A stretch of DNA of 64,000 bases from Urechidicola vernalis. Lineage in GTDB: Bacteria > Bacteroidota > Bacteroidia > Flavobacteriales > Flavobacteriaceae. The translations under genes were made by a program, and so were the position numbers. Within the stretch, counting starts at the first letter, position 1; each line of letters begins with the position of its first letter. The stretch spans positions 496,001 to 560,000 of the forward strand of contig NZ_JAVRHV010000001.1 of the NCBI RefSeq assembly GCF_031846385.1. Direction: 5' to 3'. This document shows positions 45,220 through 53,393 of this stretch, in pieces. The notes under the pieces were generated by a model. It was not told the DNA's origin. It did not search any database and saw nothing but the letters and a program-made list of their open reading frames with translations.

Positions 45220-46802
45220 TGCTTACCTTCTATTAATTTTAAAACAACTCCCTCATTTACAACCACTTTATATGTCGAATGTAATTCTTTAATCCATTCT
45301 TTTTCCAAATAATTTTGATAATCATTCGATACCTCTCCTCTTATTTCATCAAACTCGCCTTCAGTGTACTTAATTCTGTTTTTATCATAAAAACCTTTAA
45401 TAGCAACAGTATCTTTTGCTTTATTCCATACTTTCTCTTGTAACAACTCAAATAATAACAAACCTTCTTTGTACTCTCTATAAATAGCGGCATACTCAGG
45501 GTTAGTTTCCTCCAAATGTGCTTTATAATATTCTAAAATTTGAGCATTTTTAAACTTTTCCAATTCAAAATCAGCATACTCCTTATCTTCTAAAAAGTCC
45601 TTTAAACCTAACTGAGAAACACTCATGTCTCTCACGGTTAATAATTCATCATTTAGTTCAATTGTTCTCCATGTGCCATTAATAAAGGGTTCTAATGCTT
45701 TTTTATTCACTGTAACCTCATAATTGTTCTTAATTTTATGCACGATCGAATTACTAACAATACTGGCTCTGTCACCTCGCTTTACTTTGGCTGTTAATTC
45801 TTTCTTCTGTTTTTCAAAACTCTCAACTGGGTATTTTTTAACCAACTTAACAATATGCCACCCGAATTGAGTTTCAAACGGTTTAGAAATAGCACCTTCT
45901 TCCTTTAATGAAAATACAACTTCTTCAAATTCCTTAACCATGCGACCAGAACCGAACCTTCCTAAATCGCCTCCTTTCTCGCCAGAAAACTTATCCTCAG
46001 ATTCTTCCTTAGCAATTTGCTCAAATGATTTCGTTCCACTAAGTAACTCTTTATAAATTGCATCTATTCTATCTCTACTCTCAGCACTATCTGTTTCTAT
46101 CATTATATGTGATGCTTGCAACTCCCCTAAGGCTTTTCTCGTGTCATGCAACATTACAATATGATAACCAAATCGCGTTTTAAATATATTAGAAACCTCA
46201 CCTTGCTTTGCATTGTAAACCGCATTTTCAAACGGATAAACCATATCAAAAACTGAGAAATACCCTAAGTTACCACCGTTGCTCTTTGCCGATTCATCAT
46301 CCGAATATTGTTTTGCAATATCATCAAAAGCACCACCATTTAAAATGGCTGCTCTTGCTTCAGTTATCTTTTCATATGCTGGCATCGTATCTTTTACCAT
46401 TGGTGGTAATTTCACCAGAATGTGACTCGCATTTTTCTCAACCAATCCCCGTTCATATGCTTCCTTAACCAGTTTTGAAACAAAAGCATCATCTTTTAAA
46501 TAAGGCTCCATCAACTGCCTTTTATAGGTTTCTAACTCTTTTTTATAAGCAGTTACAGTGTCAAGGCCTAGGTCTCTTGCTTGCCTTACTTTTAGTTTGT
46601 AGTTTACATAAAGTTCTAAATAATTCTTTATCCCCTTTTGACTATCATCCGAAACAACACTTAAATTCTTATTGTAAACTCGCAAAAATTCACTTGTTGT
46701 TGTCGGCTCATTGTTTACCGAAAAAATCACCTCATCTTCCTGAGAAAAACTTGATAATGAAAGCGAACATACTAATATGCCAAGAATATATTTTAATTGC
46801 AT
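45216..46802 (-). CDS. Periplasmic peptidyl-prolyl isomerase with two parvulin domains
   Basis: A 528-residue exported protein (signal 1-20, ending SSFSQ). Residues about 25-110 form a SurA-type N-domain. Two parvulin domains follow: ASHILVKLPP ... GGNLGYFSVFDMVYPFE and ASHIMIET ... GGDLGRFGSGRMVKEFE, each ending FGWHIV or FGYHIV. The C-terminal 200 residues are helical. It should catalyse prolyl isomerisation of outer-membrane proteins in the periplasm. It is the promoter-proximal gene of the four-gene run ending with MoxR. Confidence 0.92.
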   Translation of the reverse strand: MQLKYILGILVCSLSLSSFSQEDEVIFSVNNEPTTTSEFLRVYNKNLSVVSDDSQKGIKNYLELYVNYKLKVRQARDLGLDTVTAYKKELETYKRQLMEPYLKDDAFVSKLVKEAYERGLVEKNASHILVKLPPMVKDTMPAYEKITEARAAILNGGAFDDIAKQYSDDESAKSNGGNLGYFSVFDMVYPFENAVYNAKQGEVSNIFKTRFGYHIVMLHDTRKALGELQASHIMIETDSAESRDRIDAIYKELLSGTKSFEQIAKEESEDKFSGEKGGDLGRFGSGRMVKEFEEVVFSLKEEGAISKPFETQFGWHIVKLVKKYPVESFEKQKKELTAKVKRGDRASIVSNSIVHKIKNNYEVTVNKKALEPFINGTWRTIELNDELLTVRDMSVSQLGLKDFLEDKEYADFELEKFKNAQILEYYKAHLEETNPEYAAIYREYKEGLLLFELLQEKVWNKAKDTVAIKGFYDKNRIKYTEGEFDEIRGEVSNDYQNYLEKEWIKELHSTYKVVVNEGVVLKLIEGKQ

Positions 46803-46905
46803 TAATTATTAATTTTATAAAACAAAAATAAGAAATCGATTGTAAAAGAATTATAACAATCGACTGCTAGATTACCTATGCTTTAACTTTAAAAATGTAA
46901 AAATA

Positions 46906-47196
46906 TTATAAAGATATTATTCCTTCTATTTGGTCCGTTTTTTTATAGGTCTCGATAATCAATTCCGGATTTGGCATTTTTATTAAAACAGAGAAACTAA
47001 TAAATTTTCCCGTTTTTGAAGGCCTTGTATTTATGACGGCACCACCAAAATTAAATATTAATTGCAGTTGGTTTAATTTTTCTTCAGAATTGGGAATAAT
47101 AAATTTAAATAAATACTTGCTAGGAAACTCAGTAGTCTCCTCTAATGTTTTTTTTAGTTTTATATAAAAATCTTCTCTTTCAGTCATTTCATTCAT
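46906..47196 (-). CDS. DUF493 family protein (YbeD-like)
   Basis: A 96-residue protein of the DUF493/YbeD family, with the typical order: DFYIKLKKTLEETTEFPSKYLFKFIIP, the central helix, and GKFISFSVLIKMPNPELIIETYKKTDQIEGI near the end, described here in pieces. It has a ferredoxin-like fold in relatives and is proposed to be a regulatory partner of metabolic enzymes. Starts at 47196 or 47187 are both possible. It is divergent from the next operon. Confidence 0.85.
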   Translation of the reverse strand: MNEMTEREDFYIKLKKTLEETTEFPSKYLFKFIIPNSEEKLNQLQLIFNFGGAVINTRPSKTGKFISFSVLIKMPNPELIIETYKKTDQIEGIISL

Positions 47197-47270
47197 TTTA
47201 ATTATTCAAAAAATGGAATTAACATATTCGAATACAAAATTACTCTTATATTCTGATGAAACAGAATAAA

Positions 47271-47301
47271 TTGGTAAAACAATTTTGAATCCCTAATTTT
47301 G
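47271..47301 (+). promoter_or_regulatory. Promoter immediately before the AAA ATPase gene (leaderless start?)
   Basis: TTG at 47271-47273 and TAATTTTG at 47294-47301 with 20 bases between. The expected transcription start (about four bases past the -7 element) coincides with the ATG at 47306, so the mRNA may be leaderless. Confidence 0.55.
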
Positions 47302-47305
47302 CATA

Positions 47306-47845
47306 ATGCAGCAAAAAATTGTTATCACAGGAGGACCAGGCACCGGAAAATCTACCGTTATTAATGAATTGGAAAGGCGTGGATTCTACTGTATTCATGA
47401 AATTTCTAGACAAGTAACTTTAGATGCGCGTGAAAAAGGAATTGAACAGTTGTTTTTAACAAACCCTTTGCTTTTTAGTGAGATGCTTTTAGAAGGTAGA
47501 ACAAACCAATATATTAGCGCATCTAACTCCGATCCTGAACTTGTCTTTTTTGACAGAGGGATTCCAGATGTATTTGCTTATATGGATTTTACAAATTCTA
47601 AATACCCAACAAAATTCAAACAATTAAGTAAAGAGCATCTTTATACGACCGTGTTTTTAATGCCTCCATGGAAAGACATTTATAAATCAGACAATGAACG
47701 CTACGAGTCTTACGAGGAGTCCCTTGAAATCTACAGACATATAAAAAACGCGTATACAGAATTAGGATATAGCATTATAGAGGTTCCTTTTGGTTCGGTA
47801 AAAGAAAGAACCGATTTTGTTTTGGAATCTCTATTAATTAAATGA
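47306..47845 (+). CDS. P-loop ATPase (AAA_28 / NadR-like nucleotide kinase fold)
   Basis: A 179-residue protein with Walker A GGPGTGKST at the N-terminus and a later RGIPDVFAYMDF segment, typical of AAA_28 proteins related to NadR/Ttd14 P-loop proteins. FCIHEISRQVTLDAREKG in the first half is also characteristic. The reaction is unknown; related proteins bind nucleotides or phospho-sugars. It leads an operon, with the recQ start overlapping its stop by 4 bases (ATGA), which suggests a linked repair or nucleotide function. Confidence 0.8.
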   Translation: MQQKIVITGGPGTGKSTVINELERRGFYCIHEISRQVTLDAREKGIEQLFLTNPLLFSEMLLEGRTNQYISASNSDPELVFFDRGIPDVFAYMDFTNSKYPTKFKQLSKEHLYTTVFLMPPWKDIYKSDNERYESYEESLEIYRHIKNAYTELGYSIIEVPFGSVKERTDFVLESLLIK

Positions 47846-49743
47846 TTTCTCCAAAAGAAATACTAACTAGATATTGGGGTTATTCTACATTTAGAGCACC
47901 ACAAGAAGCCATTATTAGCAGTGTTTTAAATCAAAAAGACACCATTGCCCTTTTACCTACGGGAGGTGGGAAATCAATATGCTTTCAAATTCCAACTTTA
48001 GTTCAAGACGGATTGTGCCTTGTGGTTTCTCCATTAATTGCATTAATGAACGACCAAGTGCAACAATTAAAAGATAGAAATATCAAAGCGCTTGCACTTA
48101 CTTCTAAAATTTCGCAAAACGAATTGCCTACAATATTTGACAATCTTCAATTTGGCAATTATAAATTTCTATACATCTCTCCAGAGAAACTTCAAACTAC
48201 AATTGTTCAAGAGCGTATTAGAAATTTGAATATACAATTAATCGCTGTTGACGAAGCACATTGTATTTCTGAATGGGGGCATGACTTTAGGCCATCCTAT
48301 TTACAAATTCATAATCTGCGGGATCATTTTCCAAAAATTCCAATAATCGCACTCACTGGCTCTGCTACCACAAAAGTTTTAGAAGATATTTCTGTACAAT
48401 TAAAATTAAATGAGCCTGACATATATAGAAAATCATTTGCTAGAGACAACCTGGCTTTTAGGGTAGTTGAGGCTGAAGACAAACTTTTTAAAGTTGAACA
48501 AGTCTTAAAAAGAACAAACGGAGTCACTATTATTTATGTAAATACACGTAGAAAAACGATTGAATTATCGGATCAATTAAACACCTTAGGATATACAAGT
48601 ACATATTATCATGGTGGATTATTGTATGACGAAAAAATTAAACAATTTGAGAATTGGATTACCGAAAAGACACCCATAATTGTAGCAACCAATGCATTTG
48701 GAATGGGAATAGATAAACCCAATGTTAGAGTGGTGATCCATTACGATGTTCCGAACAGTATTGAAAATTACATGCAAGAAGCCGGAAGAGCTGGGAGAGA
48801 CGGTAAAAAAGCGTATTCTGTAATTTTAAAAAATGACTCGGACATATACCAAACTAAAGAACGGTTTCAAAAATCGATTCCTACTATAGACTTTATTAAG
48901 AAAGTGTATCTTCAATTAAATCAGTTCTATCGCATAGCCTATGGGGAGTTACAAGAGGAAACATTTGATTTTAATTTATCTGAGTTCTGTAACTTATATA
49001 AATTCCCTGTAGTACTTACCTATAACGTCTTAAAAACGCTACATAAAGATGGTATTATTTTATTAGATGAAAACTTTGATAGAAAGTCAACCATACATTT
49101 TATAGGCACTAATAAGCAAGTTTTTGATTACTACGAAAGAAAACCTTCTTTTGAAAAATTAATCAAATTAATATTAAGGACTTATGGTGGTGTTTTTGAG
49201 GGGCCTAAACCAATTAATTTAAATTATATTGCTAAGACCATAGGTATGCCTTTTTCTACGCTTATAGGTCAATTAAAACAATTTGAGAAGGATGAGATCA
49301 TTGCTTTTTATCATGCTAATTCAAATGCGCAAATCCGATTTTTAGTTCCCAGAGAAGATAATAGAACTATCAACCCTTTTTCTAGAGGAATTGAAAAACG
49401 CAACAATTTAAAGTTGCATAAAATGAAGGCATTGATTGACTTTATACAAAACGATACCATTTGTAGAAATATTCAATTACTACACTATTTTAATGAAACC
49501 AACCTTGAAAAATGTGGTCATTGTGATGTCTGCCAAGAATCTAACAAGCACCCAAATGTTAGTGCTGAAAATATTCCCGATCTAATATTAACTTTACTTA
49601 GTCAAAAAAAGGAGGTTTCTTCCAAAGAACTTGTACTACAAATAAACGCGAAAGAGCAAGATGTTATTTTTAGTTTGCAATTATTAGTTGAAAAAAATAG
49701 AATAGGCTTAACTTCGCAAAATAAATTCAGAATATTAGAATAA
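47842..49743 (+). CDS. recQ: ATP-dependent DNA helicase RecQ
   Basis: A 633-residue SF2 helicase: motif I LLPTGGGKSICFQIP, motif II VDEAHCISEWGHDFRP, motif III LTGSATT, and motif VI QEAGRAGRDG. The zinc-binding domain has four cysteines, CRN..CGHCDVC, near residues 545-570, and a winged-helix follows; there is no C-terminal HRDC domain, so this is a short RecQ. It unwinds DNA 3' to 5' in recombination repair. It overlaps the ATPase upstream by 4 bases and fmt by 1 base. Confidence 0.95.
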   Translation: MISPKEILTRYWGYSTFRAPQEAIISSVLNQKDTIALLPTGGGKSICFQIPTLVQDGLCLVVSPLIALMNDQVQQLKDRNIKALALTSKISQNELPTIFDNLQFGNYKFLYISPEKLQTTIVQERIRNLNIQLIAVDEAHCISEWGHDFRPSYLQIHNLRDHFPKIPIIALTGSATTKVLEDISVQLKLNEPDIYRKSFARDNLAFRVVEAEDKLFKVEQVLKRTNGVTIIYVNTRRKTIELSDQLNTLGYTSTYYHGGLLYDEKIKQFENWITEKTPIIVATNAFGMGIDKPNVRVVIHYDVPNSIENYMQEAGRAGRDGKKAYSVILKNDSDIYQTKERFQKSIPTIDFIKKVYLQLNQFYRIAYGELQEETFDFNLSEFCNLYKFPVVLTYNVLKTLHKDGIILLDENFDRKSTIHFIGTNKQVFDYYERKPSFEKLIKLILRTYGGVFEGPKPINLNYIAKTIGMPFSTLIGQLKQFEKDEIIAFYHANSNAQIRFLVPREDNRTINPFSRGIEKRNNLKLHKMKALIDFIQNDTICRNIQLLHYFNETNLEKCGHCDVCQESNKHPNVSAENIPDLILTLLSQKKEVSSKELVLQINAKEQDVIFSLQLLVEKNRIGLTSQNKFRILE

Positions 49744-50687
49744 TGCGTGATTTACGAATTGTTTTTATGGGGACTCCAGATTTTGCAGTAACCATATTAA
49801 AAGGACTTTTAGAGTCAGGTCAGAATGTTGTTGGCGTTATTACTGCTCCAGATAAACCAGCCGGTAGAGGTCGTAAAATAAACCAATCTGCAGTAAAAAA
49901 GTATGCTTTAGAACAGGGCCTAACAATTCTACAACCTACCAATCTTAAAAGTGAAACCTTTTTAAACGAATTGAAAGGGCTAAATGCCAATTTACAAATT
50001 GTAGTTGCATTTAGAATGTTGCCTACGGCGGTATGGAAACTTCCAGAATTTGGAACGTTTAATTTACATGCTTCTTTACTTCCTCAATATAGAGGTGCTG
50101 CACCAATTAATTGGGCGCTCATAAATGGAGAGACAAAAACTGGGGTAACGACCTTCTTTATAGATGATAAAATTGATACCGGAGAAATCATCCTTCAAAA
50201 AGCAGTAGAGGTATCGAGTACAGAAACCGTTGGCCAATTGCATGATAGGTTAATGCACCTTGGTTCTGATGTTGTAAATAAAACAGTGAACTTAATTGCA
50301 GATGATGCTGTAATCACAACAAAACAAACATCAGAAGACTTAAAATTTGCGCCTAAAATTCATACAGATACTTGCAAGATTGATTGGTCAGATACCTTAG
50401 ATAATATATATAATAAGGTAAGAGGACTTAATCCTTACCCTGCAGCCTGGACTACAATTTTAGATAATGACCAAAGCATACAAGCAAAAGTTTATGATGT
50501 AAGAAAAGAAATTATAGATCATAATTTTGAAATTGGGACTATTGTTTCTTCCAAAAAAGAACTTAAAATCGCTACAGCAGAGGGCTTTCTAATTATTGAT
50601 GCTATCAAGTTAGCTGGAAAGCGTAAAATGGATACCAAAAGTCTCTTAAACGGGCATTCGTTTTCTTTAGAAGCAAGAATCGTCTGA
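49743..50687 (+). CDS. fmt: Methionyl-tRNA formyltransferase
   Basis: A 314-residue enzyme that formylates initiator Met-tRNA. Motifs: VFMGTPDFAV at the N-terminus, APDKPAGRG, the formyltransferase block FNLHASLLPQYRGAAPINWA (catalytic His and Asp/Asn region), and the C-terminal tRNA-binding domain. The length is normal. The start overlaps the recQ stop by one base (TAATG), so it belongs to the same transcript. Confidence 0.96.
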   Translation: MRDLRIVFMGTPDFAVTILKGLLESGQNVVGVITAPDKPAGRGRKINQSAVKKYALEQGLTILQPTNLKSETFLNELKGLNANLQIVVAFRMLPTAVWKLPEFGTFNLHASLLPQYRGAAPINWALINGETKTGVTTFFIDDKIDTGEIILQKAVEVSSTETVGQLHDRLMHLGSDVVNKTVNLIADDAVITTKQTSEDLKFAPKIHTDTCKIDWSDTLDNIYNKVRGLNPYPAAWTTILDNDQSIQAKVYDVRKEIIDHNFEIGTIVSSKKELKIATAEGFLIIDAIKLAGKRKMDTKSLLNGHSFSLEARIV

Positions 50688-50793
50688 AGCGCCTATTTTT
50701 AAAGGGATTGCTAAAAACACGCTTCTTGACTCCATGGTTATTAACATTTTCACTTCATTTATTAACAAATCAATGCTTTTTAGGGGCTAAAAC

Positions 50794-50823
50794 TTGCACG
50801 AACCCTTATTCCGTCTATTTTTG
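50794..50823 (+). promoter_or_regulatory. Bacteroidota-type promoter of the HU gene
   Basis: TTG at 50794-50796 and TATTTTTG at 50816-50823 are separated by exactly 19 bases, a consensus -33/-7 pair. The leader is about 50 bases long. Confidence 0.7.
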
Positions 50824-50876
50824 TTAGGCTTTTAATAAGCAAAGTATGTTTAACCAAAAAAATTAAATTTAAAATT

Positions 50877-51149
50877 ATGAACAAATCAGATTTAATCGAC
50901 GCAATGGCAGCAGACGCTGGAATTTCTAAAGCAGCTGCAAAGTCAGCGTTAGATTCTTTAACTTCAAATGTTACTAGCACTTTAAAAGGTGGAGGAAAAG
51001 TATCTTTAGTAGGATGGGGAACTTGGTCAGTATCTAACAGAGCTGCTAGATCAGGAAGAAACCCACAAACTGGAGCGACAATTCAAATTGCAGCTAAAAA
51101 TGTGGTTAAGTTTAAAGCTGGAGCTGGTTTAAGCGATGCAGTAAACTAA
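50877..51149 (+). CDS. HU-family nucleoid protein
   Basis: A 90-residue histone-like protein: MNKSDLIDAMAADAGISKAAA at the start and the beta-arm DNA-contact segment RAARSGRNPQTG near residues 54-65, including the intercalating Pro. HU binds and bends DNA without strong sequence specificity. It has a strong promoter of its own and a terminator at 51178, so it is a single-gene unit. Confidence 0.95.
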   Translation: MNKSDLIDAMAADAGISKAAAKSALDSLTSNVTSTLKGGGKVSLVGWGTWSVSNRAARSGRNPQTGATIQIAAKNVVKFKAGAGLSDAVN

Positions 51150-51177
51150 ACAAACAAGTCTTAAGACTTTAAAAAAT

Positions 51178-51208
51178 AAACCTCCTTTGCAAAAAGGAGG
51201 TTTTTTTT
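51178..51208 (+). terminator. Rho-independent terminator after HU
   Basis: An 11-base perfect stem (AAACCTCCTTT and complement, 51178-51188 with 51193-51203), loop GCAA, followed by a T run. Confidence 0.93.
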
Positions 51209-51250
51209 ATTTAATATTTTTTGCTACATTTATATATTACAAAATCATAA

Positions 51251-51805
51251 ATGACTGATTTAAAACCCATAAAAGGAAGATTGCTAGTTGCGGAACCATC
51301 AATATTGAACGACAAATCGTTCAATAGATCAGTGGTACTTTTAACAGAACATAACAAAACGGGTTCTATTGGATTTATCATGAATAAACCCATGAAATAT
51401 AAAATTAGTGATTTGGTGCCAGATATCGATTGTAGTTTTCCGATATACAACGGTGGTCCGGTTTCTCAAGAAAATCTATATTTTATTCATAATGTACCGC
51501 AATTAATTCCTGATAGCGTAAAAATTGCCGAAAATATATATTGGGGAGGTGATTTTGATTCCGTTTCTAAACTTTTAGTAAATAGAAAAATTAACACGAA
51601 AGATATTCGTTTCTTTTTAGGCTATGCAGGTTGGGAGGCCAATCAATTAGCAGAAGAGTTAACCGAAGACTCTTGGAAAGTTATGGAGAATAGCTATCCT
51701 AATATTTTAACTACCAACGATTCTCTTTGGAAAAATAAACTTATGGAATTGGGTGGAGAATATCAGATTTGGGCAAACTCGCCTAAAAACCCTTCTTTAA
51801 ATTAA
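51251..51805 (+). CDS. YqgE/AlgH family protein
   Basis: A 184-residue protein of the UPF0301 family: KGRLLVAEPSILNDKSFNRSVVLLTEH in pieces near the N-terminus, GSIGFIMNKP near residues 38-47 and FFLGYAGWEANQL near 118-130. The family has no assigned enzymatic reaction; AlgH was linked to alginate regulation in Pseudomonas. The 3' end shares TTAA with the convergent aminotransferase gene. Confidence 0.92.
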   Translation: MTDLKPIKGRLLVAEPSILNDKSFNRSVVLLTEHNKTGSIGFIMNKPMKYKISDLVPDIDCSFPIYNGGPVSQENLYFIHNVPQLIPDSVKIAENIYWGGDFDSVSKLLVNRKINTKDIRFFLGYAGWEANQLAEELTEDSWKVMENSYPNILTTNDSLWKNKLMELGGEYQIWANSPKNPSLN

Positions 51806-52623
51806 CTATAACTCATTTTTAGAAGCAATTTAAGTTGCTTAGAAATATTGGTGTTATATACTTTCTTTCTATAGTTCGTTATTGGCTGAATATCTACAAT
51901 ACTATTTGTTATAAAGACTTCGTCTACCTTCTTTAATTCAAATGGAGAAATAACTCGTTCTTCTATTTGATACATTTTATTTTTAGTTAAAATATCAATT
52001 AGTTTATCTCTAATGATTCCGTTTAAACACCCTTCCGTAATTGGTGGTGTTATAACTGTATTTCCTTTAATTAAAAATAAATTTCCATTTATGGCTTCAA
52101 CCAATTGTTTCTTTTCATTGATTAGAATACATGTATCATAATCGTTTTCTTTTGCAAAAACACTCGCAATAACGTTTAACACCTTATTGTTTGTTTTTAT
52201 AGTTGACATTAAACCAGAATACACGTAAAAATCCTTATACAATTCAACCTTAAATTCTTCTTTTGCAAGGTCTTTCAAAGCTGTTGTTTCAATACAATAT
52301 TGAATTCCATGATCAACTGGAGTATACAATCCTCCATCATTTCTTGATAATGAAAATCTAATTCTAGCAGTTTCTAATTTATTTGCCTCAATTGTTTTTA
52401 ATATTTCTTCTTCAAAATACTCAAGGGTAAAGTGCATGGGAGCATCCATGCGCAGCATTCTTAAAGAAGACATTAATCTAAAATAATGCTCTTCTAAAAA
52501 GATAACTTTACCATTAACATACTTCAAGGTCTCAAAAATAGCATCTCCGTATTTAAACCCTCTATTGCCAATTGTAAAAACATTAGATTCCTTCTGAATC
52601 AATTCACCATTTACATTTATCAT
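51802..52623 (-). CDS. Class IV PLP aminotransferase (branched-chain aminotransferase/aminodeoxychorismate lyase family)
   Basis: A 273-residue fold-type IV PLP enzyme. The FKYGDAIFETLKY N-terminal strand, the PLP-lysine segment IKTNNKVLNVIA, and the class signature EAINGNLFLIKGNTVITPP (in part) are present. Branched-chain aminotransferase, D-amino acid aminotransferase and 4-amino-4-deoxychorismate lyase cannot be separated by eye; the short length fits aminodeoxychorismate lyase best, but no pab gene is near. Confidence 0.82.
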   Translation of the reverse strand: MINVNGELIQKESNVFTIGNRGFKYGDAIFETLKYVNGKVIFLEEHYFRLMSSLRMLRMDAPMHFTLEYFEEEILKTIEANKLETARIRFSLSRNDGGLYTPVDHGIQYCIETTALKDLAKEEFKVELYKDFYVYSGLMSTIKTNNKVLNVIASVFAKENDYDTCILINEKKQLVEAINGNLFLIKGNTVITPPITEGCLNGIIRDKLIDILTKNKMYQIEERVISPFELKKVDEVFITNSIVDIQPITNYRKKVYNTNISKQLKLLLKMSYS

Positions 52624-52650
52624 ATCAAAAAAATTGACTGCAAATTTATA

Positions 52651-52680
52651 AAAAAAAGCCCTGATGAAATCAGAGCTTTG
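52651..52680 (-). terminator. Rho-independent terminator after the START-like gene
   Basis: An 11-base stem with one G-T pair (AAAGCTCTGAT with ATCAGGGCTTT) followed by a T run on the minus strand, 21 bases after the stop codon. Confidence 0.8.
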
Positions 52681-52700
52681 ACTATAAAATATTCTTTTAT

Positions 52701-53084
52701 TTATGCACCTATTAATTGCTTCAATTCACTTATTTGGTTTTCCCAAAACATTTTTGATTCTTCCACTTCATCTTCCTCTGCAAAATCGGTAATCATTAAA
52801 GATACATCTTTGGTCAATTCATCTACCTGTATTCTAAATTCGAAGTAAGAATCATCGTCTTCAGATTCTAACCATTTAAATCTAATTTTATTATCAGATC
52901 GTTTAGATAAAACCTTTGCTTGTTCTTCTGCTCCATCCCATATGAAAGTATAAACCTCTCCACGAGAATTCACATTATCTGCAAACCATTCAGACAAACC
53001 AGATGCTGAACCGAAATAATTGTATAACATCTTTGGAGATGCATGAATTGGAAACTCTATTTGAACCTTTACTTTTTCTTCCAT
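52701..53084 (-). CDS. START-like domain protein (AHSA1-type)
   Basis: A 127-residue helix-grip-fold protein of a type conserved in Bacteroidota. FPIHASPKMLYNYFGSASGLSEWFADNV (in pieces) is the N-terminal signature; the sequence ends in an amphipathic helix. Such domains bind a hydrophobic ligand. Function is not known. It has its own terminator and lies next to the tRNA gene. Confidence 0.82.
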   Translation of the reverse strand: MEEKVKVQIEFPIHASPKMLYNYFGSASGLSEWFADNVNSRGEVYTFIWDGAEEQAKVLSKRSDNKIRFKWLESEDDDSYFEFRIQVDELTKDVSLMITDFAEEDEVEESKMFWENQISELKQLIGA

Positions 53085-53166
53085 ACGTATTTTTTAAAAG
53101 CACAATATATTGTTTTATTTGAAGAAAAAAAATTTAAAATTCATCTAAAATATTCTATTCTTATTG

Positions 53167-53196
53167 TTGTGAAAGCTATAAAATGTTTTATATTTG
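53167..53196 (+). promoter_or_regulatory. Bacteroidota-type promoter of the tRNA-Met gene
   Basis: TTG at 53167-53169 and TATATTTG at 53189-53196 with a 19-base spacer; the mature tRNA begins 12 bases after the -7 element. Confidence 0.72.
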
Positions 53197-53207
53197 CAGC
53201 CGCTTAT

Positions 53208-53281
53208 GGCGTGGTAGCTCAGTTGGTTAGAGCGTCGGATTCATAACCCGGAGGTCTGCAGTTCAATTCTGCATCACGCTA
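53208..53281 (+). tRNA. tRNA-Met (CAT anticodon), probably elongator
   Basis: A 74-base cloverleaf. The acceptor arm begins with GGCGTGG, pairing with TCACGCT before the discriminator A at 53281; the D-arm has GCTC...GAGC; the anticodon stem-loop is CCGGATTCATAACCCGG-like with CAT at the centre; the T-arm TGCAG-TTCAATT-CTGCA is regular. The 3' CCA is not encoded. The G1-U72 wobble pair and the CAT anticodon leave a lysidine-modified tRNA-Ile2 as an alternative, but the sequence agrees with the usual flavobacterial elongator tRNA-Met. An integrase gene follows. Confidence 0.93.
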
Positions 53282-53303
53282 CATTACTGCAAGTCAGATA
53301 AAC

Positions 53304-53337
53304 AAACGGATCGTGTTCGCACAATCCGTTTTTTTTA
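53304..53337 (+). terminator. Rho-independent terminator after tRNA-Met
   Basis: Stem AAACGGAT/ATCCGTTT (53304-53311 with 53324-53331), inner GTG/CAC with loop TTCG, followed by TTTTT. It ends the tRNA transcript before the integrase. Confidence 0.85.
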
Positions 53338-53393
53338 TGTCTTTAAATGCCTTACTTTTACGTACCGTATACGAAAACGTACACGATTTCAAA

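Noticed and set aside
53313..53393. GTG at 53313 or ATG at 53337 as the integrase start
   Set aside because: Both lie in or at the edge of the tRNA terminator hairpin; family members start at the MIQPF-type segment at 53394.
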